Positions 44,010-53,238 of a stretch of 64,000 nt of DNA are shown one piece after another (position 1 is the stretch's first letter; each line of letters begins with the position of its first letter). The stretch lies in assembly GCF_001718835.1 (NCBI RefSeq), contig NZ_CP013443.1, positions 3,534,001 through 3,598,000 on the forward strand, given 5' to 3'. The notes beneath the pieces are model-generated. The model made no database searches and was not told where the DNA came from. It saw only the letters and a program-made list of their open reading frames with translations. Both the position numbers and the translations under genes were made by a program. This DNA is from Burkholderia cepacia. GTDB taxonomy: Bacteria > Pseudomonadota > Gammaproteobacteria > Burkholderiales > Burkholderiaceae.

Positions 44010-45640
44010 TTACTTCACGCCGACACCGTCGAAGCGGGCATAGCCGAGCGGCTCGATACGCATGTCGACCACGTTCTTGCGCACCGGCTGGTAGACCGTC
44101 GAGTTGGCGATCGGCGAGAACGGCAGCTGTTGCGCGAAGATCTGCTGGGCCTGCGTGTAGAGCTTCGTCCGCGCGTCCTGGCCCGTCGTCGTGCGGCCCT
44201 TCTGGACCAGCTCGTCGAACGGCTTGTAGCACCAGTGCGAGAAGTTGTTGCCCTTGATCGCTTCGCAGCCGAGCAGCGTGCCGAGCCAGTTGTCCGGATC
44301 GCCGTTGTCGCCCGTCCAGCCGATCAGCATCGTGTCCTGCTCGCCCGAAAATGCGCGCGCTTGATGTACTCGCCCCACTCGTACGTGACGATCTTCGCCT
44401 TCACGCCGATCTTCGCCCAGTCGGCCTGGATCATCTCGGCCATCAGGCGGGCGTTCGGGTTGTACGCGCGCTGCACGGGCATCGCCCACAGCGTGATCTC
44501 GAAGCCGTTCGGGAAGCCCGCCTTCGTGAGCAGCGCCTTCGCCTTCGCGGTGTCGTACGCGGGCATCTTCAGGTTCTTGTCGTACGACCATTGGGTCGGC
44601 GGCATCGGTGCGCTCGCGGCCTGGCCCGCGCCCTGGTAGACGGATTCGAGGATCGCCTTCTTGTTGATCGCCATGTCGAGCGCCTGACGCACTTCGAGCT
44701 TGTCGACCGGCTTGTGCTCGACGTTGTACGCGAGGTAGCCGAGGTTGAAGCCGGCCTGCGACGGCATGTCGATGCCCGCATCGGCCTTCAGCGTCGCGAT
44801 GTCGGCCGGACGCGGATAGCTCATCACCTGGCATTCGTTGCGCTTGATCTTCTGCACGCGCACGCCCGGGTCGGGCGTGATCGAGAAGATCAGCTTCGAG
44901 AGCTTCACTTCGCCCTTCTTCCAGTAATCAGGATTGCCGTCGAACCGGATCGTCGCATCCTTCGTGTAGCTGCGGAAGATGAACGGGCCCGTGCCGACCG
45001 GCTTCTGGTTGATGTCGGCGGCCTTGCCGGCCTTCATCAGCTGGTCGCCGTATTCGGCCGACAGGATCGACGCGAATTCCATCGCCATGTTCTGGATGAA
45101 CGGCGCATTCGGCTCGGCGAGCGTGAACTTCACGGTGTACGGATCGACCTTCTCGACCTTCGTGATCAGCTTGTCGAGGCCCATGTCGGTGAAGTACGGG
45201 AACGATACCGGGTACGCCTTGCGGAACGCCTGGTTCGGGTCGAGCATGCGCTGGAACGTGAACAGCACGTCGTCCGCGTTGAATTCACGCGTCGGCTTGA
45301 AGAAGTCGGTCGTGTGGAACTTCACGCCGTGGCGCAGGTGGAACGTGTACACCTTGCCGTCGGACGATACGTCCCATTTCTCGGCGAGGCCCGGCTCGAC
45401 CTTCGTGCCGCCGCGCTCGAATTCGACGAGGCGGTTGTAGACGGTGAACGTGGCGGCGGTGAAATCGACGCCGGTCGTAAATTGCGCGGAATCGAAGCCC
45501 GCCGGGCTGCCTTCTGAGCAGTAGACGAGCGTTTTGTTCGGGATCTGTGCGAATGCAGAACCCGCGACGCCGAGCGATGCCGCTGCCACGCCTGCAATGG
45601 CGGTAACACGCAGGGTATGCAACAGACGGTTGTATTCCAT
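44010..45640 (-). pseudogene. dppA: Dipeptide-binding protein DppA, single-base frameshift
   Basis: Periplasmic solute-binding protein of the dipeptide importer, SBP family 5. From 45640 the frame is coherent for about 430 codons: signal peptide ending AGSAFAQ, then KTLVYCSEGSPAGFDSAQFTTG and the rest of domains I and II. Near 44346-44354, after GEYIKRAH, the frame breaks. The C-terminus continues in another frame (SGEQDTMLIGWTGDNGDPDNW... to DGVGVK at 44010). The total length is one base short of an intact 543-residue protein, so one lost base explains the break. Because the four downstream genes are intact, a sequence error is possible; otherwise dipeptide uptake through this system is probably lost. 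Confidence 0.88.
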
Positions 45641-45892
45641 GTTTCCTCCAGGTCTCCAGGTCGGAACCGGCCCGCCAGGGGCCGGCGTACGCGGATATTA
45701 CTTGAGCTAACGATGTGGCAACAAGCTGGAGAAAAAACTCGTCCCGGTGCGCCGGCGCGGGGTGCGCGGATGTTTCCGGCGGATGACGGCGGCCCGGGCG
45801 CGCGCGAGCGGCGGTTCCGCTGATGCAGCGCGTGTTTCCTTGGTCAACTAAACACCCTCCGCGCTGCGGCGGACGGCGCGACGCCCGGCGGC

Positions 45893-47200
45893 TCAGCGGC
45901 GCGCGTCGAGGTCGGCGCTGCGCGCGGGCACGAACGCGACCGCGACGATCGACAGCGCGATCCCCGCCATCACGTAGTAGGTCGGCGCGAGCGGCGTGCC
46001 CGTGACCTTGATCAGCCACGTGACGATGAACTGCCCGAAACCGCCGAACAGCATCACCGCGACGTTGTACGCGATCGACAGCCCGGTCGAGCGCACGTTG
46101 GCCGGAAACAGCTCGGCGATCATCGCGCCGAACGGCCCGTAGTAGCCCGCGAGCGTGATCGACAGCACGGCCTGCACCGCGATCAGCCGCGCGATGCTCG
46201 GCGCCGCGTCGAGCCACGCGAACAGCGGATACATCAGCGCGAGCGTCAGCACCAGCGACCACAGCGACAGCCCCTTGCGGCCGATGCGGTCCGACCACGC
46301 GCCCGCGACCGGCGACAGCACCATCAGCAGCAGGTTGCCGACGATCACCGCGTAGAACGATTCCGCGTAGGGCAGCTTCAGCTGCTTCACCGCGAAGGTC
46401 GGCAGATAGCTGATCAGCACGTAGATCGTCACCGTCAGCGCGATCACCGAGCCGAGCCCGCACAGCACCTCGCGCGGGTGGCGCGTGAACACTTCGCCGA
46501 GCGTCGCGCGGCGCGCGTTCTGCTGCGCATGCAGGAACGCTTCGGAATCGGCGAGATGGCGGCGGATGTAGAAGCCGATCGGGCCGATCACGAGCCCGAG
46601 GATGAACGGCACCCGCCAGCCCCAGCTGCGCAGCGCATCGTGCGACAGCCCGCGCGTGACGGCCGCGCCGACGAGCGCGCCGATCAGCAGCGCGGCCGCC
46701 TGGCTCGCCATCTGCCAGCTGCCGTAGAAGCCGCGTTTCGAGAACGGCGCGGCCTCGATCAGCAGCGCCGTCGCACTGCCGAATTCGCCGCCCGCGGAGA
46801 AGCCCTGCAGCAGGCGGCCGAGCACGATCAGGATCGGGCCGCCGATGCCGATCGCCGCATAGGGCGGCGCGACCGCGAGCAGGAAGATGCCGGCCGTCAT
46901 CAACAGGATCACGAGCGACAGCGCAGCCTTGCGGCCGGCGCGATCCGCGTACAGCCCGAACACGATGCCGCCGATCGGGCGCATGAAGAACGCGACGCCG
47001 AACGTCGCGGTCGTCAGCAGCAGCGACGAATATTCGCTGGAGGTCGGGAAGAACAGCTCGGCGATCACGACCGTCATGAAGCCGAACACCGTGAAGTCGT
47101 ACCACTCGAGCGCGTTGCCGATCACGGCGGCGAACACCGCGCGGCGGTTCAGCGCACGCTCGGGCCGGATCGTTTTCGTTGAATTCGCAATCGTCGCCAT
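45893..47200 (-). CDS. MFS transporter, metabolite:proton symporter (MHS) family
   Basis: Inner-membrane transporter of 435 residues with 12 predicted segments. The MHS signature GNALEWYDFTVFGFMTVVIAELFF opens the first helix, followed by the MFS loop motif GLYADRAGRKAAL and a second copy WSDRIGRKGLSL after helix 7. Close relatives carry citrate, alpha-ketoglutarate, shikimate or proline-betaine with protons; the substrate here cannot be told. It is a single gene with promoter sequence in the gap before the HiPIP gene terminator. Confidence 0.88.
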   Translation of the reverse strand: MATIANSTKTIRPERALNRRAVFAAVIGNALEWYDFTVFGFMTVVIAELFFPTSSEYSSLLLTTATFGVAFFMRPIGGIVFGLYADRAGRKAALSLVILLMTAGIFLLAVAPPYAAIGIGGPILIVLGRLLQGFSAGGEFGSATALLIEAAPFSKRGFYGSWQMASQAAALLIGALVGAAVTRGLSHDALRSWGWRVPFILGLVIGPIGFYIRRHLADSEAFLHAQQNARRATLGEVFTRHPREVLCGLGSVIALTVTIYVLISYLPTFAVKQLKLPYAESFYAVIVGNLLLMVLSPVAGAWSDRIGRKGLSLWSLVLTLALMYPLFAWLDAAPSIARLIAVQAVLSITLAGYYGPFGAMIAELFPANVRSTGLSIAYNVAVMLFGGFGQFIVTWLIKVTGTPLAPTYYVMAGIALSIVAVAFVPARSADLDARR

Positions 47201-47311
47201 GCGTGCCTCGTCCTCGTGAAATGGTTCGGTGCGGAGGTGCGACGCGGGGTGCCGCTGCGACGCGCTGGTTTGCAGCGAGTGTAGAAAGCGACGGAACCGT
47301 TTTCAAGCAAT

Positions 47312-47343
47312 AAAAAACGCCCGCCATCGAACGATGGCGGGCG
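47312..47343 (-). terminator. Intrinsic terminator of the HiPIP gene
   Basis: On the minus strand CGCCCGCCATCG pairs with CGATGGCGGGCG around a short loop, followed by TTTTTTATTG. It lies 67 bases after the HiPIP stop codon. Confidence 0.88.
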
Positions 47344-47409
47344 TATCGGGGCTCGCGTGAAATTGCGGCACCGCACGATGCCGCGCAGGCGGTTCGGGCA
47401 GTGCGGGCG

Positions 47410-47721
47410 TTATGCCATCTTCGAGAAGGCGCTGCACCAGCCCTTCGCCGACACCTGCTTGCCGGGGAAGGCGCCGCACGGGCCCGAGGCCGAGCCCTTC
47501 TTGCCCTGGTACAGCATGCAGGCCGCGCAATCCTGGCCCGCTGCGTATTTCGGGTACTTCGTCTTGTCGACCTTCGTGGCATCGGCCTTGTAGCCGAGCG
47601 CCACGGCGGTCGGATCGGTTTCCGACAGCATCGGCGCATCGGCCAGCGCTTCGCGCGACAGCGCCAGCGCGGACACGGCACCAATGCTCGTAATCAGGAA
47701 ACTCCGACGGGATGTTTTCAT
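47410..47721 (-). CDS. High-potential iron-sulfur protein (HiPIP)
   Basis: Small periplasmic electron carrier of 103 residues with one 4Fe-4S cluster. The signal peptide has a twin-arginine motif (SRRSFLITSIGAVSALAL), which fits export in folded form with the cluster in place. The four ligands are the cysteines in CAAC, SGPCGAF and KGWCSAF, spaced C-x2-C-x13-C-x13-C, as in other HiPIPs. Its partners in Burkholderia are not clear; such proteins can donate to cytochrome oxidases. It has its own terminator, so it is monocistronic. Confidence 0.93.
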   Translation of the reverse strand: MKTSRRSFLITSIGAVSALALSREALADAPMLSETDPTAVALGYKADATKVDKTKYPKYAAGQDCAACMLYQGKKGSASGPCGAFPGKQVSAKGWCSAFSKMA

Positions 47722-47896
47722 GGGGGACTCGCTCCAACGTTATCGGTTTGAAAGCTGTTCTGGCGACAGCCGTTCGACAGAATAACGCTCACGCCAGCGA
47801 ATGTGCGGCCCGAAATGCCGGAGATAAGAAATTTCGCAAAGTCGCGCCACGCGGCCGCCACACTGCCGCGACACCGCCGCCATCAGCCGCGCGAAA

Positions 47897-49006
47897 TCAC
47901 CCGCGCGCCGTCATTTCACCGACCCGCTGCGCGAGCGCGAGCGACGCGGTGAGCCCCGGCGACTCGATGCCGAACAGGTTCACGAGCCCGCGCACGCCGT
48001 GCTGCGCCGCGCCCTGCACGATGAAATCGGCCGGCGGCTCGCCGGGCCCCGCGAGCTTCGGCCGGATGCCCGCGTACGCCGGCTGCAGCGCGTCGTCGGG
48101 CAGCGCCGGCCAATACGCGCGGATCGGTGCGTAGAACGCCTCCGCGCGCGCCGGATCGACTTCGTAGCGCAGCGAATCGCACCACTCGACATCCGGGCCG
48201 AAGCGCGCCTGCCCGGCGAGATCGAGCGTCAGGTGCACGCCGAGCCCCGCGCGATCGGGCATCGGGTAGATCAGGTGCGAGAACGGCGCGCGGCCCGACA
48301 GGCTGAAGTAATTGCCGCGCGCGAGATAGAGCGGCGGCACCCAGCGCGGGTCGAGGCCGCGCGTGCGGCGCGCGAGCGCCTGCGCGCCGAGGCCCGCGCT
48401 GTTGATCACGCACGCGGCCTCGATCTCGGCGGGCGCGTCGCCGCCCGTGCGCACGACGAAGCGCCCGCCGCGCAGCACGTCGATCGATTCGACCGGGGAT
48501 TTCAGCGCGCACACGGCGCCGTCGCGCTCGGCGTCGCCGAGCAGCGCGAGCATCAGCTGGTGGCTGTCGACGATGCCGGTGGACGGCGAGAACAGCGCCT
48601 CGACGCATTCGAGCGCGGGCTCGAGCGTCTGCGCCTCGGCACGCGTGAGCGGCATCAGGTCGAGCACGCCGTTTTCGGCCGCGCGCGCGGCGATCGCCTT
48701 CAGCTGCTTCACCTGCGCGGCGCTCGTGGCGACGAGCAGCTTGCCGGCGCGCCGGTGCGGCACGTGATGCGTCTCGCAGAATTCGTACAGCAGGTCGCGC
48801 CCGTGCACGCACGACGTCGCCTTCAGCGACCCGCGCGGATAGTAGAGCCCCGCATGGATCACTTCGCTGTTGCGCGAACTCGTACCCGTGCCGATCGCAT
48901 CGGCGGCCTCGAGCACGAGCGTTTCACGCCCGCGCGCGGCCAGTTCGCGCGCAATCGCAAGACCGACGACGCCCGCGCCGATCACGACACAATCCATCTG
49001 CTCCAT
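47897..49006 (-). CDS. FAD-dependent oxidoreductase, L-2-hydroxyglutarate oxidase (LhgO)-like
   Basis: Flavoprotein of 369 residues in the glycine-oxidase/DAO family. It opens MDCVVIGAGVVGLAIARELAARGRETLVLEAADAIGTGTSSRNSEVIHAGLYYP; GAGVVG is the FAD-binding motif and SSRNSEVIHAGLYY is typical of the L-2-hydroxyglutarate dehydrogenase branch. The C-terminal motif GIRPKLAGPGEPPADFIVQG and the closing NLFGIESPGLTASLA match the same group. The start at 49006 is the Met of MEQMDC; the longer frame upstream is not credible. Repair of L-2-hydroxyglutarate to 2-oxoglutarate is the likely role, with quinone or oxygen as acceptor. Confidence 0.85.
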   Translation of the reverse strand: MEQMDCVVIGAGVVGLAIARELAARGRETLVLEAADAIGTGTSSRNSEVIHAGLYYPRGSLKATSCVHGRDLLYEFCETHHVPHRRAGKLLVATSAAQVKQLKAIAARAAENGVLDLMPLTRAEAQTLEPALECVEALFSPSTGIVDSHQLMLALLGDAERDGAVCALKSPVESIDVLRGGRFVVRTGGDAPAEIEAACVINSAGLGAQALARRTRGLDPRWVPPLYLARGNYFSLSGRAPFSHLIYPMPDRAGLGVHLTLDLAGQARFGPDVEWCDSLRYEVDPARAEAFYAPIRAYWPALPDDALQPAYAGIRPKLAGPGEPPADFIVQGAAQHGVRGLVNLFGIESPGLTASLALAQRVGEMTARG

Positions 49007-49157
49007 GACGTTTCGCGCCGCTAGCGCGTCGAGGGGAGAGAAGAGAATTGTACGTCCCGGTCCACACGCATGCAGGACACATGTGTAGCCGGATGTTTCT
49101 CGCCGATCCCGCGTCGCCGGCAACGACTCTCCCTGGTATCCCGAGTGATCCCGAGTG

Positions 49158-50138
49158 TCAGAAGCCGATCGGCCGGCGCTTCGCGGCGCCCTCGTCGGCC
49201 CGGATGTCGCGCGGCCCGATCGCGTCGCGCCCGTCGAGCCGGGCGGCGCCGAATGCGTGCAGCAGCGCGCGGCGCATCGTGCGCGGCGGTGTCGCGGCCA
49301 GCACGTCGAGCGCGTCGTCGCCCAGGGTATCCGGGAAGCGCCGCCCCCACGCATGCGACGTGCGGATCTCGTCGTAGATCGTCTGCGCGATCCGGCGCGC
49401 GCCGGCCGCATCGGGCGGCTCGATCTCGTACACGTTCATCCGGTTGAGCAGCGGCTCCGGGATCGCCTGCGCATCGTTCGCGGTCGCGATCCAGATCACG
49501 TTGCCCGCATCGATCGGCACTTCCGCGAATTCGTCGATGAACGCGCGCGCGGTGTCGTGCTCGAGCAACGCGTACAGCGCGCCGAGCGGATCGTATTGCG
49601 CATCGCTGCCGGCCTTGTCGATCTCGTCGACCGCAATCACCGGGTTCGCGTAGCTGCCGTTCACGAGCGCATCGAACACCTTGCCGGGCTTCGCGTTCTT
49701 CCATTGCGACGACGCCCCCGACAGGATCCAGCCGGCCGTCAGCGAACTCATCGGCACGTAGTGGTACGCGGTGCCGAGCAGCTGCGCGAGCGCCTTCGCG
49801 AAATGCGTCTTGCCGATGCCCGGGGGCCCGAGCAGCAGGATCGGCATCAGTTCGAGCCGGTCGTCCGTTTCGAGGCACAGCGCGATCTGCTTGCGCACGT
49901 CGTCGAGCGGCTCGGCGAAATTGGGCAATGCCTCGCCGAGCGCGTCGAACGACGGCATTCGGTTCGGCTTCACGCAGAAGCGCAGATTGCCCGTCTTGAG
50001 CATCCTCTCGTAGGTAGCGCGCAGTGCGTCGCTCGCGCTCTCGTTCAGGTCGCTCAGCGCCGCCTCGACCTGTTCGAGGTCGTACACCGTGCTGAAGGAC
50101 GCCACCGCCAGTTCCTGTTTCACCATCGCCGTCGTCAT
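49158..50138 (-). CDS. AAA family ATPase, Lon-like
   Basis: ATPase of 326 residues. Walker A is GPPGIGKTH, Walker B is VIAVDEID, and sensor-1 is in VIWIATAND. The arginine finger region is LLNRMNVYEIEPPD, and a small C-terminal helical lid ends the domain. The arrangement resembles the ATPase part of Lon, but no protease domain or Ser-Lys dyad is present. The start at 50138 is preceded by GAGG at a good distance; an upstream in-frame Met adds 11 unlikely residues. Partner and substrate are unknown, and no obvious cofactor gene is adjacent. Confidence 0.82.
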   Translation of the reverse strand: MTTAMVKQELAVASFSTVYDLEQVEAALSDLNESASDALRATYERMLKTGNLRFCVKPNRMPSFDALGEALPNFAEPLDDVRKQIALCLETDDRLELMPILLLGPPGIGKTHFAKALAQLLGTAYHYVPMSSLTAGWILSGASSQWKNAKPGKVFDALVNGSYANPVIAVDEIDKAGSDAQYDPLGALYALLEHDTARAFIDEFAEVPIDAGNVIWIATANDAQAIPEPLLNRMNVYEIEPPDAAGARRIAQTIYDEIRTSHAWGRRFPDTLGDDALDVLAATPPRTMRRALLHAFGAARLDGRDAIGPRDIRADEGAAKRRPIGF

Positions 50139-50464
50139 ACCAACCTCGCACCCGCTTGCTTGCCGCACCATCAGACCCTTACGATTTCAGTGTAGCGATC
50201 CCGCATCCCCGCGCAAGCAAGCAGCCGCGCGCGTGTGCTGCTGACAGCCGGCGCGCGCGGCAGGTTCGTGCGACGGCACATAGGATCGACGCGCGGCGTT
50301 CACGCGTTTTTTGCTTGAAAACGCGCAATGCGCACTTACCTTTCAAGCAGGACCACATCGCGCGACACACGCGTCGCGCCGCCTCCGGTCGCATCGCGGC
50401 CGATGCCGATCGGGCGTAAGATGTGCGTCCGTTCCCCGCTATCGCGCATTCCCGGAGACGTTTC

Positions 50465-50947
50465 ATGCTGAAACACGGCCTGGCCGTCCTGCTCGCGAGC
50501 ATCGCGCTCGCCGCCCATGCGCAGAGCCCCGCGCCGGCCTCCGTCGCGTGGGAGATCCAGGTGGTACGCGACGGTCAGACCATCGACACGTTCCAGCAGC
50601 GCACCACCGTGGGTCAGACCCGCACCGACACCCATCGCTATCCGTCCGCCGTGCCGGTCGGCTGCGGCAATGCCGCGCGCGTCGTGCCGACCGAGCGCTC
50701 GCGCTCGGTGACGGTCGCGCCGCTTGCGGTCGACGCGAATGCGATCTCGCTCGCGCTCGACGTGCAGGAAACGCTCGACGATCCGGACGCGAAGCCGAGC
50801 GATCCATGCCTGCCGAGCTCGCCGCGGCAAATCGTCGCGAGCCACCCCGGCCTGACGGTCGGCGCCGACGCGTGGACCGACTGGACGCTCGTCGAACAGC
50901 GTCCGCACCTCGTGTACCGCGTGCGCGCGCACGTCAGCAAGGACTGA
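50465..50947 (+). CDS. Periplasmic hypothetical protein
   Basis: Exported protein of 160 residues that I do not recognise. The ATG at 50465 follows GGAGA by 6 bases and starts a signal peptide ending AAHAQ. The mature part has beta-strand-like segments (VAWEIQVVRDGQTIDTFQQRTTVGQTRTDTHRY) and two Cys (CGN and DPCLPSS) that could form a disulfide in the periplasm. It is followed after six bases by an endonuclease/phosphatase-like gene on the same strand, so the two are probably cotranscribed. Confidence 0.75.
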   Translation: MLKHGLAVLLASIALAAHAQSPAPASVAWEIQVVRDGQTIDTFQQRTTVGQTRTDTHRYPSAVPVGCGNAARVVPTERSRSVTVAPLAVDANAISLALDVQETLDDPDAKPSDPCLPSSPRQIVASHPGLTVGADAWTDWTLVEQRPHLVYRVRAHVSKD

Positions 50948-50953
50948 GCCGAC

Positions 50954-51778
50954 ATGCAAGCGCCCGATGCCCTGTCCGTCCCGTTCGCCGAACCGCACGC
51001 CGCGCCCGACGAAATCACCGCGGTGAGCTGGAACCTGCACAAGGGCCGCTCGCCGCTCGGCTTCACCGCGTGGAACGCGATGCGCAACTGGATGCAGTCG
51101 ACGCACGCCGACGTGTACTTCCTGCAGGAAGCGATGGCGCGCCGCATGCCGCGCCCGATGCTCGCCCCCGGCTTCGGCGCGCCGATGGACGACGCGGTCG
51201 ACGACGTGTGGCACTGCCAGGCCACCGAGATCGCGCAGGCGCTCGACTGGCAGATCGCGCTCGGGCCGAACGTGTTCAAGCCGTCGTGGCGGCACGGCAA
51301 CGCGATCCTGTCGCCGCATCCGCTCGACCTCGGCGGCCGCTGGGACATCTCCGCGCACCGCTTCGAGCGGCGCGGGCTGCTGGTCGCACGGGCGACGCTC
51401 GCGGGCGCGCGACCGGTCACGCTGCTGTGCGCGCACCTCGCGCTCACGCGCGCCGCACGGCTGCGCCAGATGCACTGGATCGCGCACTGGATCGTGCGCA
51501 ACGCGGGCGACGGCCCGCTGATGCTGGCCGGCGACTTCAACGACTGGCGCAACGATTCGGTCGCGCTGTTCGGCGAGATCGGGTTGTCCGAGGTCGCGAC
51601 GCTGCTCGGCGAATCGGGCCGCACGTTCCCCGCGTTCTCGCCGGCGCTCGCGCTCGACAAGATGTTCGTGCGCGGGCTGACGCCGCTCGAATGGCGCGCG
51701 CCGTCCGGCGAGGCCGCGTGGCTGTCGGATCACCTGCCGTACATCGCGCGCCTGCGCCTCGATCCGCCGCAAACCTGA
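50954..51778 (+). CDS. Endonuclease/exonuclease/phosphatase (EEP) family protein
   Basis: Metal-dependent hydrolase of 274 residues in the EEP superfamily. Motifs are VSWNLHKGRSPLGF at the N-terminus with the metal-site Asn, a catalytic Glu in YFLQEAM, LLCAHLALTR in the middle, AGDFNDWRN with the catalytic Asp and Asn, and the closing SDHLPYIARL with the active His. It resembles YbhP of E. coli. The substrate class (nucleic acid, phosphoinositide-like or other phosphodiester) cannot be decided. There is no signal peptide. It starts six bases after the preceding periplasmic protein gene. Confidence 0.85.
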   Translation: MQAPDALSVPFAEPHAAPDEITAVSWNLHKGRSPLGFTAWNAMRNWMQSTHADVYFLQEAMARRMPRPMLAPGFGAPMDDAVDDVWHCQATEIAQALDWQIALGPNVFKPSWRHGNAILSPHPLDLGGRWDISAHRFERRGLLVARATLAGARPVTLLCAHLALTRAARLRQMHWIAHWIVRNAGDGPLMLAGDFNDWRNDSVALFGEIGLSEVATLLGESGRTFPAFSPALALDKMFVRGLTPLEWRAPSGEAAWLSDHLPYIARLRLDPPQT

Positions 51779-51949
51779 GCGGCGCGGCGGCGCCCGCGCT
51801 CGTCGGCCTCGGCGCGAAACTCGCCGCCGATCGATGAAAGCGAATCGAAAGACAACGTTGCGCCAAATCCGCGCCTGTGCCGGGGGCAAGCGCGCGATTG
51901 GCACAGTCAAGGTAAAATAACGAGTTCCTCAATCGTCTGTCATCGAGAA

Positions 51950-51990
51950 GGCGCGTGTCCGACGCGCCGGCCGGCCGATCCCCGGATCGG
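51950..51990 (+). other. Two tandem hairpins in the fpr leader
   Basis: GGCGCGT (51950-51956) pairs with ACGCGCC (51962-51968), and CCGATC (51975-51980) pairs with GATCGG (51985-51990). They lie 62 bases before the fpr start codon and downstream of a TAAAAT hexamer at 51913-51918 that could be a -10 box. A regulatory role is possible but unproven. Confidence 0.35.
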
Positions 51991-52051
51991 GTCGACGCCC
52001 TCGTTTTTCGCCCATTGCACGCGTCTGCTACGCGCGTCCGTTTTCAAAGCC

Positions 52052-52822
52052 ATGAGCAAATACGACACCGCCACCGTCCAATCCGTCCATCACTGGACCG
52101 ACACGCTGTTCAGCTTCACCTGCACCCGTGAGGCGAGCCTGCGCTTCAACAACGGCGAATTCACGATGGTCGGCCTCGAAGTCGACGGCAAGCCGCTCGC
52201 GCGCGCTTACTCGATCGTCAGCCCGAACTACGAAGAGCATCTCGAATTCTTCAGCATCAAGGTGCAGAACGGCCCGCTGACGTCGCGCCTGCAGCACCTG
52301 AAGGTGGGCGACACGGTGCTGATCGGCAAGAAGCCGACGGGCACGCTGGTTGCCGACAACCTGCTGCCGGGCAAGACGCTGTGGATGCTGTCGACGGGCA
52401 CGGGCCTCGCGCCGTTCATGTCGATCATCCGCGATCCGGACATCTACGAACGCTTCGACAAGGTGATCCTGACGCACACGTGCCGCCTGAAGGGCGAGCT
52501 CGCGTACATGGACTACATCAAGCACGACCTGCCGGGCCACGAGTACCTCGGCGACATCATCAAGGAAAAGCTCGTCTACTACCCGACGGTCACGCGCGAA
52601 GCGTTCGACAACGAAGGCCGGATCACCGACCTGATCGCGACGGGCAAGCTGTTCACCGATCTCGACGTCCCGCCGTTCTCGCCGGAAAACGACCGCGTGA
52701 TGCTGTGCGGCAGCACCGCGATGCTGAAGGACACGACCGACCTGCTGAAGCAGGCCGGCCTCGTCGAAGGCAAGAACAGCGCGCCGGGCCACTATGTGAT
52801 CGAGCGCGCATTCGTGGACTGA
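52052..52822 (+). CDS. fpr: Ferredoxin/flavodoxin-NADP+ reductase
   Basis: Flavoenzyme of 256 residues that moves electrons between NADPH and ferredoxin or flavodoxin. The FAD-binding motif is KPLARAYSIVSPNYEEHLEFFSIKV; the NADP-binding loop is STGTGLAPFMSIIRDPDIYERF. The C-terminal VIERAFVD is typical of bacterial subclass I enzymes, whose last residues tune hydride transfer. A strong intrinsic terminator follows. The leader carries two hairpins. Its role here may include oxidative stress defence or supply for iron-sulfur assembly, by family knowledge. Confidence 0.95.
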   Translation: MSKYDTATVQSVHHWTDTLFSFTCTREASLRFNNGEFTMVGLEVDGKPLARAYSIVSPNYEEHLEFFSIKVQNGPLTSRLQHLKVGDTVLIGKKPTGTLVADNLLPGKTLWMLSTGTGLAPFMSIIRDPDIYERFDKVILTHTCRLKGELAYMDYIKHDLPGHEYLGDIIKEKLVYYPTVTREAFDNEGRITDLIATGKLFTDLDVPPFSPENDRVMLCGSTAMLKDTTDLLKQAGLVEGKNSAPGHYVIERAFVD

Positions 52823-52850
52823 TCGATCCCCATATTTGCGCGTCATCAAG

Positions 52851-52878
52851 AACCGGAGCGAAAGCTCCGGTTTTTTTT
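52851..52878 (+). terminator. Intrinsic terminator of fpr
   Basis: CCGGAGC pairs with GCTCCGG around a GAAA tetraloop, followed by eight T residues. It starts 28 bases after the fpr stop. Confidence 0.93.
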
Positions 52879-53238
52879 CGTCCCTACTTGGCGAATTCGT
52901 AACAAATTGGGATCATCCCATCTCAAATAGTTACATTTGGATACGTCATCGTCCGGTGCTCGGGTGTCAGTGTTTTTCCTACAACACGTTCATTCCGATT
53001 ATTCACATTTACCCTTAAATGTCCCGCCCGTCATGACTTTTCAAGAATTTTTGAGATATTATTCGCCGCGCGCGGTTGCCGTTCGGATGAGAGTGGAAGG
53101 GTCGGATGCAAGTGTTACAAGACGTAACTTTTGTTACTCTGGCAGGTGACAAATTCCGTCAGGGAGCCGCGCCTTCTGCGGCTTCCGGCACACGCCGCCG
53201 ACCGGTGTCTGAACCGCTTTCTGACAGCAGGGAGAGTC
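52879..53238 (+). promoter_or_regulatory. AT-rich control region of the two-component genes
   Basis: About 360 bases without a credible gene. The region is AT-rich and carries repeated GTAAC/GTTAC pentamers: GTAAC at 52899-52903 and 53124-53128, GTTAC at 52930-52934, 53114-53118 and 53133-53137. The pair at 53114 and 53124 forms an inverted repeat with a 5-base spacer, and the copy at 53133 adds a direct repeat. They lie about 100 bases before the kinase gene and could be sites for its response regulator. Confidence 0.45.
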
